Positions 1 to 26,052 of a DNA stretch of 64,000 bases are shown here, one piece after another (within the stretch, counting starts at the first letter, position 1; every line of letters starts with the position of its first letter). Source of the DNA: Macrobrachium rosenbergii (Eukaryota > Arthropoda > Malacostraca > Decapoda > Palaemonidae); contig NC_089782.1 of NCBI RefSeq assembly GCF_040412425.1, positions 42,030,822-42,094,821 on the forward strand. Direction: 5' to 3'. A program made the position numbers and the translations under genes. The notes under the pieces were generated by a model. The model was not told where the DNA came from. It did not search any database and saw only the letters and a program-made list of their open reading frames with translations.

Positions 1-582
1 TCCTTATGAGACCAGTATCTGCACTTCTTGACAACTGAAAAAACAGACATCCCTAAAGGACTTGGAACAGAAGTTAGGCTTCAAAAGGGCATAGTATCTC
101 TCTTCCATAGTTCCTTCTAAGGGGCCAAGCAAATAAAATGCCAATGAGCTCTTGCGAAGCTGTTGCCAGGTTTAAGGGCTTAGCCATCACCAATAGTGAA
201 GTTAACCAAAGCAGCTTCCCTGGAATGTCGCTAGGTCTTCAGACTACCATCTTTGTTGCAGATGGACAAAGTGGGTTATCATATGCTTGAGCAGAACAAG
301 TACAAAGAAAGGCACAGGAATCCATAACTCCTAAGTGCATTTAACATTCCACTTGTCCTCCCCAACAGGTTGTTCCTCTAAAGCTGCTGAGTGGGGATGG
401 GGAGACAGACACTAATGGAGGGATAGCGGTAGGAGCTGCTACAAAAGGAGAAATTAGAGGTGTATAACTTTTGGAAGACTGGCAACATCCTCCCCAAAAG
501 CGCTCAATTCACCCTTGGTCTGTGTATACTGAACAATAAGCAAGAGCAGTGACAGATGCTAACATAAATGGGGTTTGAGAGA
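1..582. other. Flanking DNA, no gene recognised
   Basis: I see no open frame with recognisable protein similarity, no RNA gene and no clear repeat boundary. It lies downstream of eEF2. Confidence 0.5.
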
Positions 583-788
583 CTAGAACTTAAGCCAAAG
601 GCTGAACCCTGGGACCTATGAAGTCATTCACTGCTGAAAGGGAAACTGATAAAGAATGTTTTGAAAGGTGTAACAGGAGGAAAGTCTTTCGGTTACACTA
701 TGAAACAATTGTCAGGAGAGGGTGGATAGCAACATGGAAGAAAATAAGAATGGAGGTAAAGTAAAAGGAATGAAAGGGGTTGCAGCTA
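583..788 (+). repeat. Dispersed repeat family A, copy 1
   Basis: This matches the copy at 22207-22500. Shared blocks in order are 'tgggacctatga-gtcatt', 'ggtttgaaaggtgtaacagg' (here with small changes), 'aggagagggtgga' and 'gaaaggggttgcagct'. No coding capacity or terminal repeats are seen, so the class is unknown. Confidence 0.7.
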
Positions 789-1353
789 AGCGTTTGTCTC
801 ATCTGTAGTGATTAAATTTCTCAGGCATTACACCCATCAAAATCACACAACCACAATGGCAAGAGAACCCCACACAAAAAACAAACACACACTAGGAACA
901 AAGATTCACACTAAATTAATCACACTAGTTATTTATGAAGCCACAAGCTAGAAACACAAAGCACTAACTGAAGATGGACAGTACCAATAAGTCCATTCTA
1001 ATTTGTATTTTTTCATAGCATACATACCTACACTTACAAAGCCTTTCCTTTACATAGGCCTGTGAATCTTAAAACAGTAACGATTCAAGTGTATAATACA
1101 CATACAATGTTTTACAATACATTATACATGCATAGCTGAGTATACTATGAATGCTATTAGCTGTTCACATTCACTTCTATAACTTAAACCAGGTTAGATA
1201 AACCCCATCCCCGCACACACCAGTTTAATGACTTCAATTTTTTTCTTTTTGCTAACATCTCTCATGCTTCTACTTCCTATTCATCTCAAATTCATTGCTA
1301 CCAACTTCCCAGATCTCAGTAATGGAGTAAACAAACAAATATACCCTCTTATT
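789..1353. other. eEF2 downstream spacer
   Basis: This is AT-rich DNA between the family A repeat and the eEF2 polyadenylation signal. Nothing recognisable was found on either strand. Confidence 0.5.
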
Positions 1354-1359
1354 TTTATT
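1354..1359 (-). terminator. eEF2 polyadenylation signal AATAAA
   Basis: The plus strand reads tttatt, which is AATAAA on the minus strand, about 77 nt after the eEF2 stop codon. It is the first canonical signal downstream, and it gives a short 3' UTR as expected for a highly expressed translation factor. Confidence 0.6.
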
Positions 1360-1435
1360 GTAATCACATCTTCCTCATAGCACTATGGTAAATAAAACCT
1401 TAAAATTAAAATATCCGTTATGTTGTATTAGGTGA

Positions 1436-15556
<14,121 letters not shown>

Positions 15557-15650
15557 CTTGGATGTTTGTTGGTAAAGTTCACAGAGAAACAGAACAATGC
15601 AAGGCGTATGTTGGAAACGCCGTAAAGGACCGACTAGAGCAGAAGGAGGG

Positions 15651-15658
15651 TGACGTCA
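15651..15658. promoter_or_regulatory. CRE/ATF palindrome TGACGTCA upstream of eEF2
   Basis: A perfect 8-bp cAMP-response element lies about 95 bp upstream of the eEF2 start codon. It sits in a locally GC-richer stretch (about 15600-15720) unlike the AT-rich surroundings. Pyrimidine-rich stretches on the minus strand nearby could hold a TOP-type transcription start, but I cannot place the start site. The core promoter is therefore inferred from position only. Confidence 0.5.
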
Positions 15659-15759
15659 CACGATTCTCAGTCGCCGCTAGATGGCCTCGTGGAAGTTCTG
15701 TCACATTTCACTTACAGGCCGTTTTACGTCTTTATTTTTCATTTTCTTGACATGATGGC

Positions 15760-17395
15760 CAAAGCCTTGCAGGTCCACATATTTCATGGCATATAACATA
15801 TTAATGGCTCTTTTCTGAATAGAGAAAATTATACAGATACTTTTCCACAAGTGATTGCGTAACCTTTCGCTATGTGAAGTAACTTGAACTCGGTGATTGA
15901 AGGACAGTTCTATATTTATAGTTTTCTTTAAGTTGAATTCACGATAACAGCTTTCTTTAATTTACATCAATATGGGGTAACTACCAGCATCCAATATAAC
16001 ATGCAACAACAAAGAAGAAGAAAGATGGTCGAATAACTTTTTTGAAGTATAGATTAGTTTGTATAATATTTTTCTTCCTACAAGTGTTTCTTAATAAAAA
16101 TTAAAGACTAATTATACGAAAGAGTATGTAGGTATGTGAATATTTTATTCGCCACTGCCAATATTAGTAATATCTCATTTCCCAGAAGTCATAGATCATA
16201 AAATAAAACCATGATAGAGAACTCAATTTTAGAAATCCCACGCCTCTCTTAATCCTATATCACAATAATACAGTTTATAATGACAACCATTAAACTATAT
16301 TATGTTTTATAGAATATAAATTAATGTTTTAATCGTAAAAATTCACCCTAAATTTCACAATTTTACAAAATGACTAGCAGCCATATTGCAATGACCAACC
16401 TAACAATTTACGTGCGTGTTTTTTGTTGTGGGGATTGGTTTCACACCCTTTCCACATGGAAGTGTCATATGTCATCTTCTGTTTAGAATTATTGAATTGG
16501 ATAATGAAGAAAAAATGAAATCACTTACATCAGGATAAGTTACTTGGAGATACAACGCATATGCATTTTTGTTTAGAAATTCAGGAATGAGCGATTGCAT
16601 GGGAAAGCATAGAACATGTCCTACTTTTAGGCCAATGGCATTGCCCTCCGCTCAAGGGAACATATTCGTACCCCTACAAGCAACTCCAAGTGACGTATAT
16701 CTTTTTGGATGAGCTATCTTGCACTTAATCCGAAATGACCAATTAACACAAAAATATAAAAGTATAATGTGGACGTTATAAGTAGGTTCATAAAGGAAAT
16801 TTTGTCTTTGTTTTGCAAGAATGAAATATAGCAATTCATAATTTTGTCCTATTTTGATGTAAACGTTTTAATGCGAGTCTAACATTTTAGTATGGTAAAT
16901 GTTTTTAATATTCTATTTTTATGTTTAAAAGTCCAAGACCTGCGGTTGTAACATTCACAACATTGCGCAATCATTATCATTCTGCTTTCTCCATAGTTAG
17001 CGATAAAAATAGACTAACTTCGCCTATGGCGTGATTAAATCCTTCCAGAGAAGCCGTGTTTAATTTTTGTTTATGATTCCATTTCAGGAGTTTGTAAGGA
17101 CTCAGTTTTTTCCCACGAAATAAGCAGGATTGTGTAATTAGATACAGTTAATCACAGGACAGTCACTTGAGGTGATAATTATGCGGAATAGTATGTGGTT
17201 TGAAACAATTTCACTGTAACGAAAAAGAAATATGATTGTGAATATTTATTAATAGTAATTCCACGGTCGTTTAGATCTATGAAATAATAACAAAGAGCAA
17301 TGAAAATGTAATGAAGACGCCAGAAAATAAGTCGATAACAATGAAGAAGGGATATTACAAAAATTTAGCAGGATTAAGAATGAAAGAATAAGAGA
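15760..17395. other. Spacer upstream of eEF2, no gene recognised
   Basis: AT-rich DNA without recognisable coding sequence, tRNA or repeat boundaries. Distal eEF2 promoter elements may lie in its left part, but none can be named. Confidence 0.5.
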
Positions 17396-17690
17396 AACCA
17401 CTAAAGTCGTAGAACTAGGCCCAGGAAAGAAGACTGCAGTGGTATGGCCATGTGATGAGAAGGGATGAGAAATCTGTAGGGAGGAGAATGATGCAGATAG
17501 AGGTGCCTGGGAGGAGAGCGAGATGAAGATTGAAGAGAAGGTGGATGGATATAGTTAAAGAAGATCTGAGAGACAAACAATTGTCACAGGACGATTGTAT
17601 GACCGAGCCAGGTGAAGGAAAAACTCAGAAACATCGACCCCACACAGAAGTGGGAAAAGGTGCAGAGAGAAGAAGACTATAAAATTTACA
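17396..17690 (+). mobile_element. LINE 3' end (RTE-like), copy 1
   Basis: Conceptual translation gives pieces typical of the end of a LINE ORF2: LQWYGHVMRRDEKSVGRRMM, GRLKRRWMDIVKEDLRDKQL and DRARWR-like residues, with frame changes. It is the decayed C-terminal end of a non-LTR reverse transcriptase. A second copy of the same 3' end lies at 18030-18175. Confidence 0.7.
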
Positions 17691-18029
17691 TTTCTCGTTG
17701 TTACGGGAAGAAAGGTGCATTATTGATGTTATTACTGACTACTGATCTGCCATTCTTAACTTCCGTATGGATTCTAAAACAAGTGAATGACCATTCTCTC
17801 AGACTAACAGATATGAAGAAGCTCCAAGAAGCACCGTACCGCAACTCGTGGTACGCTCTCAGGTAATCTACACAGACAAGAAAATGACAGATAAGAATCC
17901 TGAACGCTATACTGCTAAACATTAGTTATAGTAAATCGTTTACTTTAGTAAAGAAAATAAGGTAAATAAAACCATCTTCAGCATTTAAAGGCAACGAAAG
18001 ACAAGTAAATGATAGACAATCCGTCTCAA

Positions 18030-18176
18030 GCTGTAGTTAGAGAAGACCTGAGAGACAAACAATTGTCAGAGGACGATGTGTTTGACCGAGCCAGGTGGAG
18101 GAGGAAAGCTGTCAGCAACATCGACCCCAAATAGAAGTGGGAAAAGAAGCTGAGAAAGAAGAAGAAGAAGAAGTCT
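18030..18176 (+). mobile_element. LINE 3' end (RTE-like), copy 2, with (AAG)n tail
   Basis: Translation gives VREDLRDKQLSEDDVFDRAR then WRRKAVSNIDPK, followed by a stop, 'tggg-aaaag' and a run of AAG. This matches the end of the copy at 17396-17690 nearly word for word. Simple-sequence tails are common in RTE-type LINEs. Confidence 0.7.
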
Positions 18177-18927
18177 GTCTCAAGATAACAGGGTATAACT
18201 TTTGCCCAACTTCTTCGAGACATTGAACGATAAGCCAGGTGATTCTAGATATCAGTTCATGAATCATCGACTTCAAGATGGTGGCATATACACCATTTTG
18301 CATAGAAAGCAGGATAAAAAGTTGATTTTCAAAAGATTACGGATTAGGCATCTACTTCAATATAAGGGGGTAATGAACCATCTACTCTTGCAACTTCTTT
18401 CGGTGTTATCGATTTCGTCGTCCACCTCTTCATTCTTCCTTTCTCTACGTTCGTATCCATTTGTAATCTGTTAAGAATCAGATACGGCAGTCCACATTTC
18501 CCCCTTTTCTTGAATCTCGTATTTGAATCTATTCGCTCTCAATGTGATCCAGCTATTACTTGGCACTGGCTTCTCTGTTTAAAATTTATACATATATTAA
18601 ACGAAGAAGAAGAAGAAGAAGATTAAAATTTGTGAATGTGGTTTTTAACCATACCATCGCGCGAAGACGCTCTCATTTGTACTATTTCCATGAATTTAAT
18701 TTTCTACCTGATGTGTGCTACAACCACTTTACAAAATCATTGGACTGGCCTTTTCTCCTTCTTTAGTATATGAAAGTACACTTATTTAAATTGAGGATCC
18801 TCATTAAGAAAGTCATTTTTCTAATCGTAACTTAATTTTTATCTTTGATGTTTTTACATCAAAAACTACTACTATTATACTATTATAATTTTTAGCATAC
18901 TTCGAGATGTTCTGGATATCATTATAC

Positions 18928-18930
<3 letters not shown>
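18177..18930. other. Spacer, no gene recognised
   Basis: This stretch holds a short (GAA) run near 18605-18622 and otherwise unassigned AT-rich sequence. Confidence 0.45.

Positions 18931-18931
<1 letters not shown>

Positions 18932-19015
<84 letters not shown>
18932..19015. repeat. (TA)n microsatellite
   Basis: About 42 uninterrupted TA units, directly left of the first arm of an inverted repeat. Confidence 0.95.
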
Positions 19016-19016
<1 letters not shown>

Positions 19017-19025
19017 TGTATAATG

Positions 19026-19111
19026 CATAATGCTCGGAAAAAGTCTGCAACAGGACTGATAGGGTTGGTGCACGCGACAGTGGGTCACAAATGACAGTGA
19101 AGCGCATATAG

Positions 19112-19199
<88 letters not shown>

Positions 19200-19275
19200 T
19201 CATCGTCATTTGTGACCCACTGTCGCGTGCACCAACCCTATCAGTCCTGTTGCAGACTGTTTTCCGAGCATTATG
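19026..19275. repeat. Inverted repeat with a (TA)n centre
   Basis: The left arm (about 19026-19100) and right arm (about 19203-19275) are reverse complements over roughly 70 bp, with only small differences. Shared strings include 'ggttggtgcacgcgacagtg' against its complement on the right. A (TA) run (19114-19196) fills the loop. The unit can fold into one long hairpin. No coding sequence is seen. Confidence 0.9.
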
Positions 19276-19554
19276 TTCGCCAGAGCTTATATGCAGCAAT
19301 GTCGTCTCGGTTTGAGGACGCGAAAAGATACAGGAAGTTGGAAAAGCGAAGGAAAAAAAAGTACCTCTCTCTGCTACAGTCTTGAAAGTAAGATAAGGTA
19401 CAGGAAATTGGAAAATTATCGTAAAGCAACAGACGCCACAAGGGCGTAAGAATTCGATAGGAGTTAAGCTGTTTCCCTAGCAGGGCATGGCTCCAGGAAA
19501 AGTGATCTGACCAGTTACTGACAAATACATACTTTAACTGCTGGATCGTGGGTG

Positions 19555-19557
<3 letters not shown>

Positions 19558-19614
<57 letters not shown>
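19558..19614. repeat. (GA)n microsatellite
   Basis: A nearly pure GA run of about 57 bp. Confidence 0.95.
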
Positions 19615-19616
<2 letters not shown>

Positions 19617-19642
19617 TATGTGTATCGTCCCATTTTTGGCAA

Positions 19643-19873
19643 AGTGTTGAATGTGCATTTTTACAATTATCTCAGCTATCTGCATAGACGGTGATTTTAT
19701 AATTGACTTCTTGTTTCAGAAAGTATCAACTGTGTCCCTCTCACCATACATCCTGGATGGTGAGAGAGAGACACACTTGACGCTCTGCTGAAACAAGAAG
19801 TCAAGAAGTGAATGATAAAATCACCGTCGATACAGATAGCTCAAATACTTGTAAAAATGCATATTCGACACTG
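19643..19873. repeat. Long foldback repeat (arms about 110 bp)
   Basis: The two halves are reverse complements: 'gacggtgattttata' and 'gacttcttgtttcag' on the left face 'ctgaaacaagaagtc' and 'taaaatcaccgtc' on the right, and 'tgcatttttaca' faces 'tgtaaaaatgca'. The loop near 19755 is only a few bases. Arms differ by scattered substitutions and one short insertion. It resembles a foldback MITE; no flanking duplication was identified. Confidence 0.88.
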
Positions 19874-20418
19874 CCGAAAGATCCAGCAGAAGATGTGTCG
19901 AAGGCGCCTCATTTCGCTAAATAATACATTTGATGGAAACTTGAAAATAGTATTATAAGTGAAGAAATTTGTAAATGTGCTGGTAGTCGTAAGTTTAGAA
20001 ATATAACTGCTGTAGTCAGTTGAATTCTTCCCTAAATCAGAGTTATAATTCAGAACAACATCACTTTGTGGGCTCTTTAGCGGAAGACTCCAGGTTTCTT
20101 CCGCCAAGAAGGTCCCGAAGAATTTTAGAATTGATTTCAGGGCCAACAGCCTGATTAAATAGTTTTATTTTCTTTAATGTTTGTTTGTATATATGGTTTC
20201 CTGCTTTCTTTTGTTTCTTGAGTTGTATATTATACTCCATTTTAGTGATCAAGTCCACAGCAGATGGACGAAAGCTATAAGCTCTGCACATATATATTTT
20301 TAGTATACTATGTTCTGTAATAAGAATTTCATTGTGGACTACCTAGCATTTATGCATTTATATTTCATACACAACACGTACACACACATGACAGACAACA
20401 CACATTTTATATTTCATA

Positions 20419-20420
20419 TA

Positions 20421-20507
<87 letters not shown>
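20419..20507. repeat. (TA)n microsatellite
   Basis: A TA run with one 'ca' interruption. Confidence 0.95.
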
Positions 20508-20511
<4 letters not shown>

Positions 20512-20654
20512 GTGTGTGTTATCAAGAATGTGTTATCAAGAACCACAACTCGGCAAAACAGCACGAGAATCTTGCAAGAGAATACCAAAATACCCCATCA
20601 GCAAATGTGACTTTTTAAATTGTCGTTACAGGCTTTCCCATTCACACGGCCGAC

Positions 20655-20659
<5 letters not shown>

Positions 20660-20707
<48 letters not shown>
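20660..20707. repeat. (CT)n microsatellite
   Basis: Pure CT run of about 48 bp. Confidence 0.95.
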
Positions 20708-20710
<3 letters not shown>

Positions 20711-21111
20711 CGCTTAAATGTCAATACCACTGCCCTTTTAAAGGACTTGTTCCTAAAAATTATTCCCCAGCTGTATTCATCTGCTAACTGACATGTGTCT
20801 ACATGCATATGTTACAATTCCTTGTCATGTTTCGTGTTTGGCAATCCTTTTGTAAACAATATAATCGCTGGATGTTTGGTACGTTTGCCGCAATGGCAGA
20901 AAATTACAAGACACATGCAGTATGAAACGTCAGCCATGCAGTAACGTAATATCTTCTGTAAGAGAAAGTGCAGTGAATTTTTGGAAGAAAGAGTCTAAAT
21001 TTTATTTGTTGTTCCTTCACCTTCTTTAAATTCAGGTATGGGAATCCTGTTCAGTGGAAACTTCCTTCACAAGCTAATGGTTATTTACGTTGATCCATAA
21101 GACTGAGACTG

Positions 21112-21134
21112 TAATAATAATAATAATAATAATC

Positions 21135-21230
<96 letters not shown>

Positions 21231-21292
21231 AGAAGAAGAAGAAGAAGAAGAAGAAGAAGAAGAAGAAGAAGAAGAAGAAGAAGAAGAAGAAG
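21112..21292. repeat. Compound (AAT)n(GAA)n microsatellite
   Basis: AAT units (21112-21228, with one imperfect unit near 21135) pass directly into GAA units (21229-21292). Confidence 0.95.
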
Positions 21293-21959
21293 GTATTGCA
21301 AAAACAATGCATGTCCCCTACCGACCCCTTCCAGCTTTTCTCTAAGAGCATTCCCGCTGATTGAACGTTGAAGAGACACACCACGGTTCTCGCAATTTTC
21401 CCCGAGAAGATGGGTTTTTGAAAAGCGAATATCCGATGGCATCTATTTCTGGTGTGAAGGTCAAAGTCAAGGTTATAAAGTCACTAACTAGCAGTTATTT
21501 GAAAGGGCTTCATTTAGTCTACATTTCTTTTCATTCAAAAGCTGTGGCCACCGTGTTCAAAGTCCCAGAATTTGCAACCGCAATTTCGCCTTCTGGGAAC
21601 GTCGCGTTATTGATAAGTGAGGCAAGTGTCCACAGCGACAGAGAGACACGTGGAACGGACGACTGGGAAAACTACGGTTCCCGGAATTCATCCTACGCGT
21701 TGACTTTCAAGCCCCACGTGTGCGGAGAGGTAAAAAGAGAAAAATTTTTAATAAATAAGAGAATAATTAAGGCATTCATATTAACAAACAAACGCCTACA
21801 CACGAAGCATGGGGTGCGAATCAAGAAATCTATAGAGCACATCACTTTACAGTGGCATTGCAGCACATTTTATCTTGTGAGCAGCGAGATCAGTCGGTGC
21901 CAGAAAAGTCATTCCACAGTCTGGCAGTAAAAGGATCAAGGTAAGTATGTCAGACGCGC

Positions 21960-22165
21960 TAAGGAAAGGACAAACTCACTGCAGGTCCCAGGCCCGGATA
22001 AATAGGGAGGGTCGGATGTCAGGAAGGGCATCGTCCATTAGAAACCTTCCAAAACCAGTTGTGAAATGAACCGTTCAAAAACAGAAACAGTTGGAGGAGG
22101 CTCATTAAAATCAGCTGCCCTGACAAGGGATAAAGCTGAGAAGAAGTTGAAGAAGAAGTTTACCT
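21960..22165 (+). mobile_element. Probable RTE-type LINE 3' UTR
   Basis: The block with 'gggtcggatgtcaggaaggg' followed by 'gggataaagctgagaagaag' and an AAG-rich tail looks like the 3' untranslated end seen in many arthropod RTE-type LINE copies. No reverse-transcriptase remains are recognisable upstream of it, so this is a probable 5'-truncated copy. Confidence 0.5.
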
Positions 22166-22206
22166 TTGTACTACATTTGACTGAATCCCAACAACCGTGT
22201 GGGGAG

Positions 22207-22500
22207 AACTGAATGTAGGATTTAGGCCAAAGTTCAAGCAACTGGGACCTATGAGGTCATTCAGCGCTGAAACGGAAATTGACAGTAAAAGGTTTGAAAG
22301 GTGTAACAGGAGGAAAACCTCGCATTTGCCCTATGAATCAACTGTTAGGAGAGGGTGGAAAGTAAGATGGAAGAAAGAGAATATATGAAAGGAAGTACAG
22401 CAAAAGCAACGAAAGGGGTTGCAGCTGGGGGCCGAAGGCACGCTGCAAAGAACCTTAAGTAATGCCTACAATGCACCGCATGAGGTGCACTGACGGCACT
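22207..22500 (+). repeat. Dispersed repeat family A, copy 2
   Basis: This is the fullest copy in the window (about 290 bp). It runs from 'aactgggacctatgaggtca' through 'ggtttgaaaggtgtaacagg' and 'gaaaggggttgcagctgggg' to 'tgcaaagaacctta-gtaatgcc'. The copies at 25131-25420 and 52649-52885 are the reverse complement of this order. Confidence 0.8.
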
Positions 22501-22737
22501 AGCCGTATAGGGAGAGTTGTGTTGAAAAGGTAAGCGTGACAGTCTGACTGACTGACTGGACAGGTAGACCTGCAGGCAGACTGATAATCTTCCTTCGCGC
22601 ACATCTGTGCGCGATGATCTACCTGTGCATCAGTTTTGACTGACGCCCCTTTAGCCTGATAGGTGTGGTGGAAGATAGGCTGACAGACGAATGGAGAGAA
22701 AACCTAAAACCTACAGTCCACCGACTATGTTGGCGGG

Positions 22738-22761
22738 GGAATAATAATAATAATAATAATA

Positions 22762-22822
<61 letters not shown>
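22738..22822. repeat. (AAT)n microsatellite
   Basis: AAT run left of a nested inverted repeat. Confidence 0.95.
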
Positions 22823-22849
22823 TATTCATAGTAGCATGAGTCTTAAAAT

Positions 22850-23027
22850 GACGAAACAAATCCACAGTTATGTATATGTACATAAATTTAAAGATAAAAC
22901 TATCTGTACAATTTTATCTTTAAATATATGTACATATATTTATGTGCATAAATTTAAAGATAAAACTATCTGTACAGTTTTATCTTTAAATATATGTTCA
23001 TATACATAAACGCGGATTTGTTTCTCC
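22850..23027. repeat. Nested inverted and direct repeat between two (AAT)n tracts
   Basis: Outer arms pair ('gaaacaaatcc' near 22852 with 'ggatttgtttc' near 23015). Inside, a block of about 60 bp containing 'aaatttaaagataaaactat' occurs twice, each copy followed by its own complement 'ttttatctttaaatatatg'. The whole unit is thus palindromic at two levels and is framed by AAT arrays at 22738-22822 and 23030-23083. Confidence 0.88.
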
Positions 23028-23029
23028 AG

Positions 23030-23031
23030 TA

Positions 23032-23083
<52 letters not shown>
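23030..23083. repeat. (AAT)n microsatellite
   Basis: AAT run right of the nested inverted repeat. Confidence 0.95.
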
Positions 23084-23084
<1 letters not shown>

Positions 23085-25130
23085 TTCAGAAGGATTTCAA
23101 CTAAGATCAGTTCTATACAGACATGAAAATGATTCATAATCAAAATCGCTCCTGTCTGTTGTTGCCATTAAATGAAATGTTCCTCTAAAACGTATATCCC
23201 ACATACATAGTTTCAGGTTACAAAGGACTTAAGCCGATTAAACAAAAACTTGCCAACTTCGTAAATATCTATATATGAAGCAAAGGAAGAGGCTGGGAGA
23301 TGGCAAAAACATTGCAGAAAAAGAATGAGGTACCCTACTCACGCTTGTTTTTGTTTACAATGAAGACTGGTGGTTACTTCTTTTCTAATGGGATGTTTTT
23401 CAAAACTAAGTGAAAGGAAAGTTAAATTATAATTTTAGCAATGCTGAAGTAATCCTGATTATTCCACGCTCATATTTGCGCGGATATAATGCTTTAAGGA
23501 GGGAGCAAAACGGTTTCCCCTGTGTATATAGACAAAAATTTGACATAAACATTACTAGAAGTTTTTTTTTGATGGCCCGAACGGTATTTTTTTCCCCTGA
23601 CGGAAAGAGATTCGGTGGCAAAAGTCTTACTTTGTAACTCTCGTTTTCCCGCATCGTGCTTCCAGTTGTTTCTTCGAAATTGTCAAGGTCATTCAAGGTC
23701 AAAGATCTGGAAAAGAATGGGAATAAGAACAAGAACACGGTGACCAGGAATAATAATATAACGCCATTCTGAATGTGGAATTACCATTAGGTTCGACCTG
23801 CTTGCGCGCTCGCCCTCTTTAGTCCTTACACGTTTTCTGTTTTCTTCTTTTCTTCTTCTTCAAAGTTTAACCAATGCGACTTGGGATAGCCTGTGCGTGC
23901 AAACTCAACCTTGGTTGCTATTGATCCGCAACGAAGGGAAGGAGGTGGTGGAAGGAATAAGACCCTCCGAAATGGAGTAGGGGTTGGGAAGGGGTGGGGG
24001 AAAGGTGGAAAGGGGGTGTGTTTAGGAGATTTTGCAGACAGACGTGCACCTGAGTTTTGACGTAATTTCCCCATTTTTATTTTCGGCGTCCGAAGCCTAA
24101 TCTACGGAAATTCGATTTCCAGTCTTCGTGAAAAATAACTTTGGAGAAAAGAAGTTAGGCTACGGAAAAGGACAATTTATCCATGAAAATTATAAACATT
24201 AACCGCCAAATACACGGGACCCGCCCGATGTGGGTCCGATGGAGCAAATGATGGTCGATACAACTGCCTACAGTAATGAACAAAGAGGATTATGACGATG
24301 AAACTATTTTTATCATCAGCCGTATCGTTTGCTCTGAAAATTTGTTACTCATTTTCCTTATTTTAAGATATTTTAACGTTTTTACATAGATTTAAACAAA
24401 ATGCTGAGCTTCTCTATGTAATCTATTTCTTGAGAAATATCACTGTGTCAAGTTTGCCTAGATAAAAAGTATTCTTTTTAGTAAATCTGACTTATTTCGT
24501 GTCGATTTTTATGATATGCTAAAGGTCGTTGTCTCGGTTTACCTGTTCTTTTATTTATTTCTTGCGTATATCTACCCCCTTTTATTAGTACTACTTGTTA
24601 TTTATTTATTTTTTCTTTTTGCTGAAAAGATTCTCTTAAACCGATAGACTCATACCTAGACCGATGCTCAGTTCAATGAAATCAATTGATAGTGGATTTT
24701 ATTTAATGGTTATCTTTCCCCATCAGCGGAACCCAGATATGGCCAGAGGACATGATTGCATCATATGTCGATACGGGACTTTTTATATTTGTCTGGCTTT
24801 TAAGACCTTCACGACGCTAATTGCAGACAATATTTTCGTCTTCTTTTTTTCTTTACTTACGACGATACTCAAAATAAGAAAGTAGTTTCTCTGTAACTTT
24901 GTATTCAGTATAAACAGGACTGAAAAGACTGCAGAGAGCTGTATTGCGCAAAAATATGGCCAGAGTCCTGATCATTAGGAAGACGTCAAAAGCATTTTGT
25001 TACCATCCAAACCACAGATAACATCTATGGTTTGAGCTATCTGGACCACGTACACAATTGATAACGCTTGCGTGCATTAGAGGTATCAAAGATGCACGCC
25101 CCACGCCCCCAAATCCCGTAGGAGTTTAGT
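23084..25130. other. Spacer, no gene recognised
   Basis: Short open frames here show no recognisable domain, low complexity aside. Nothing else can be supported. Confidence 0.5.
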
Positions 25131-25420
25131 GTCGTCAGTGCACCTGACGCGGTATACTGTAGGCATTACTAAAGGTTCTTTGCAGCACCCTTCGACCCAT
25201 ATCTACAATCTCTTTCATTCCTTTTACTTTACCTCCGTTCACAGTCTCTTTTTTCCATCTTACTTTCCACCCACTCCTAACAATTGTTTCATAGTACAAC
25301 CGCGAGGTTATCCTCCTGTTACACCTTTACAATCTATCACTCTCAATTTCCCTTCAGTACTGAATGACCTCATAGGTCCCAACGCCCCAACGCCCTTTGG
25401 TCTAAATTCTCATATTACAT
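25131..25420 (-). repeat. Dispersed repeat family A, copy 3
   Basis: This is the reverse complement of the 22207-22500 copy. It runs from 'taggcattactaaaggttct' through 'cctcctgttacacctttaca' to 'gaatgacctcataggtccca'. Confidence 0.8.
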
Positions 25421-25977
25421 TTCATATATTACAAAGATGCACGCCCATAATAAGCCTTGATACCAGTGTAGGAGCGAGCGTGAGGTTAACCCCCTGAACA
25501 GTTATATAAATAAATAAATAAACCAGGAAGGAATCCATTAAGAGACCAGTGTCAGCAGCAATGTTTAAGAAAGCATTCAGAGAGCCACCAGTGATAATCA
25601 TAAGGACAGTCACTCCTTCACGAAAATTGCTCAGCTGTCGCTGTTTAGACAGATGATAGTTATTCCTGACACAATCTTTCGAATACATTCAAGCAAATTC
25701 GAATTCAGCAAGTGTATTTTATATAATAACAAAGCCCTGTGCGCTAAAAAAAAAAAAATCTTACAAGAAGTTACTGTCAGTCTTCGTGAAATATAAAGAA
25801 GTATTTTTGTTCTTTCAGTGAAGTTTTGTCAAACTGGGGATCTCGGATTTGAAAAAGCATACCAGCCGTACAATATATATTCGTAAGATTAATGTTATAG
25901 TACAATCTGGGAAATTTTTTGGTTAGTAGGCCTAAGATTGATTGATTTATGTATATAACCTATCTTCACGATGGCTC

Positions 25978-25981
<4 letters not shown>

Positions 25982-26050
<69 letters not shown>
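25982..26050. repeat. (GA)n microsatellite
   Basis: Nearly pure GA run of about 69 bp. Confidence 0.95.

Positions 26051-26052
<2 letters not shown>

Noticed and set aside
18932..19196. CRISPR-like or satellite array
   Set aside because: The repeats are simple TA runs and one inverted repeat, with no spaced direct repeats, and the DNA is eukaryotic.
21085..21442. Long Leu/Tyr/Phe/Ile-rich open frames
   Set aside because: They are translations of the AAT/GAA microsatellite; the same holds for the Tyr-Ile and Arg-Glu frames over TA and GA arrays.
21361..21930. 189-codon open frame on the plus strand
   Set aside because: It starts at TTG, shows no recognisable domain or splice support, and one frame of this length is expected by chance in 64 kb of both strands.
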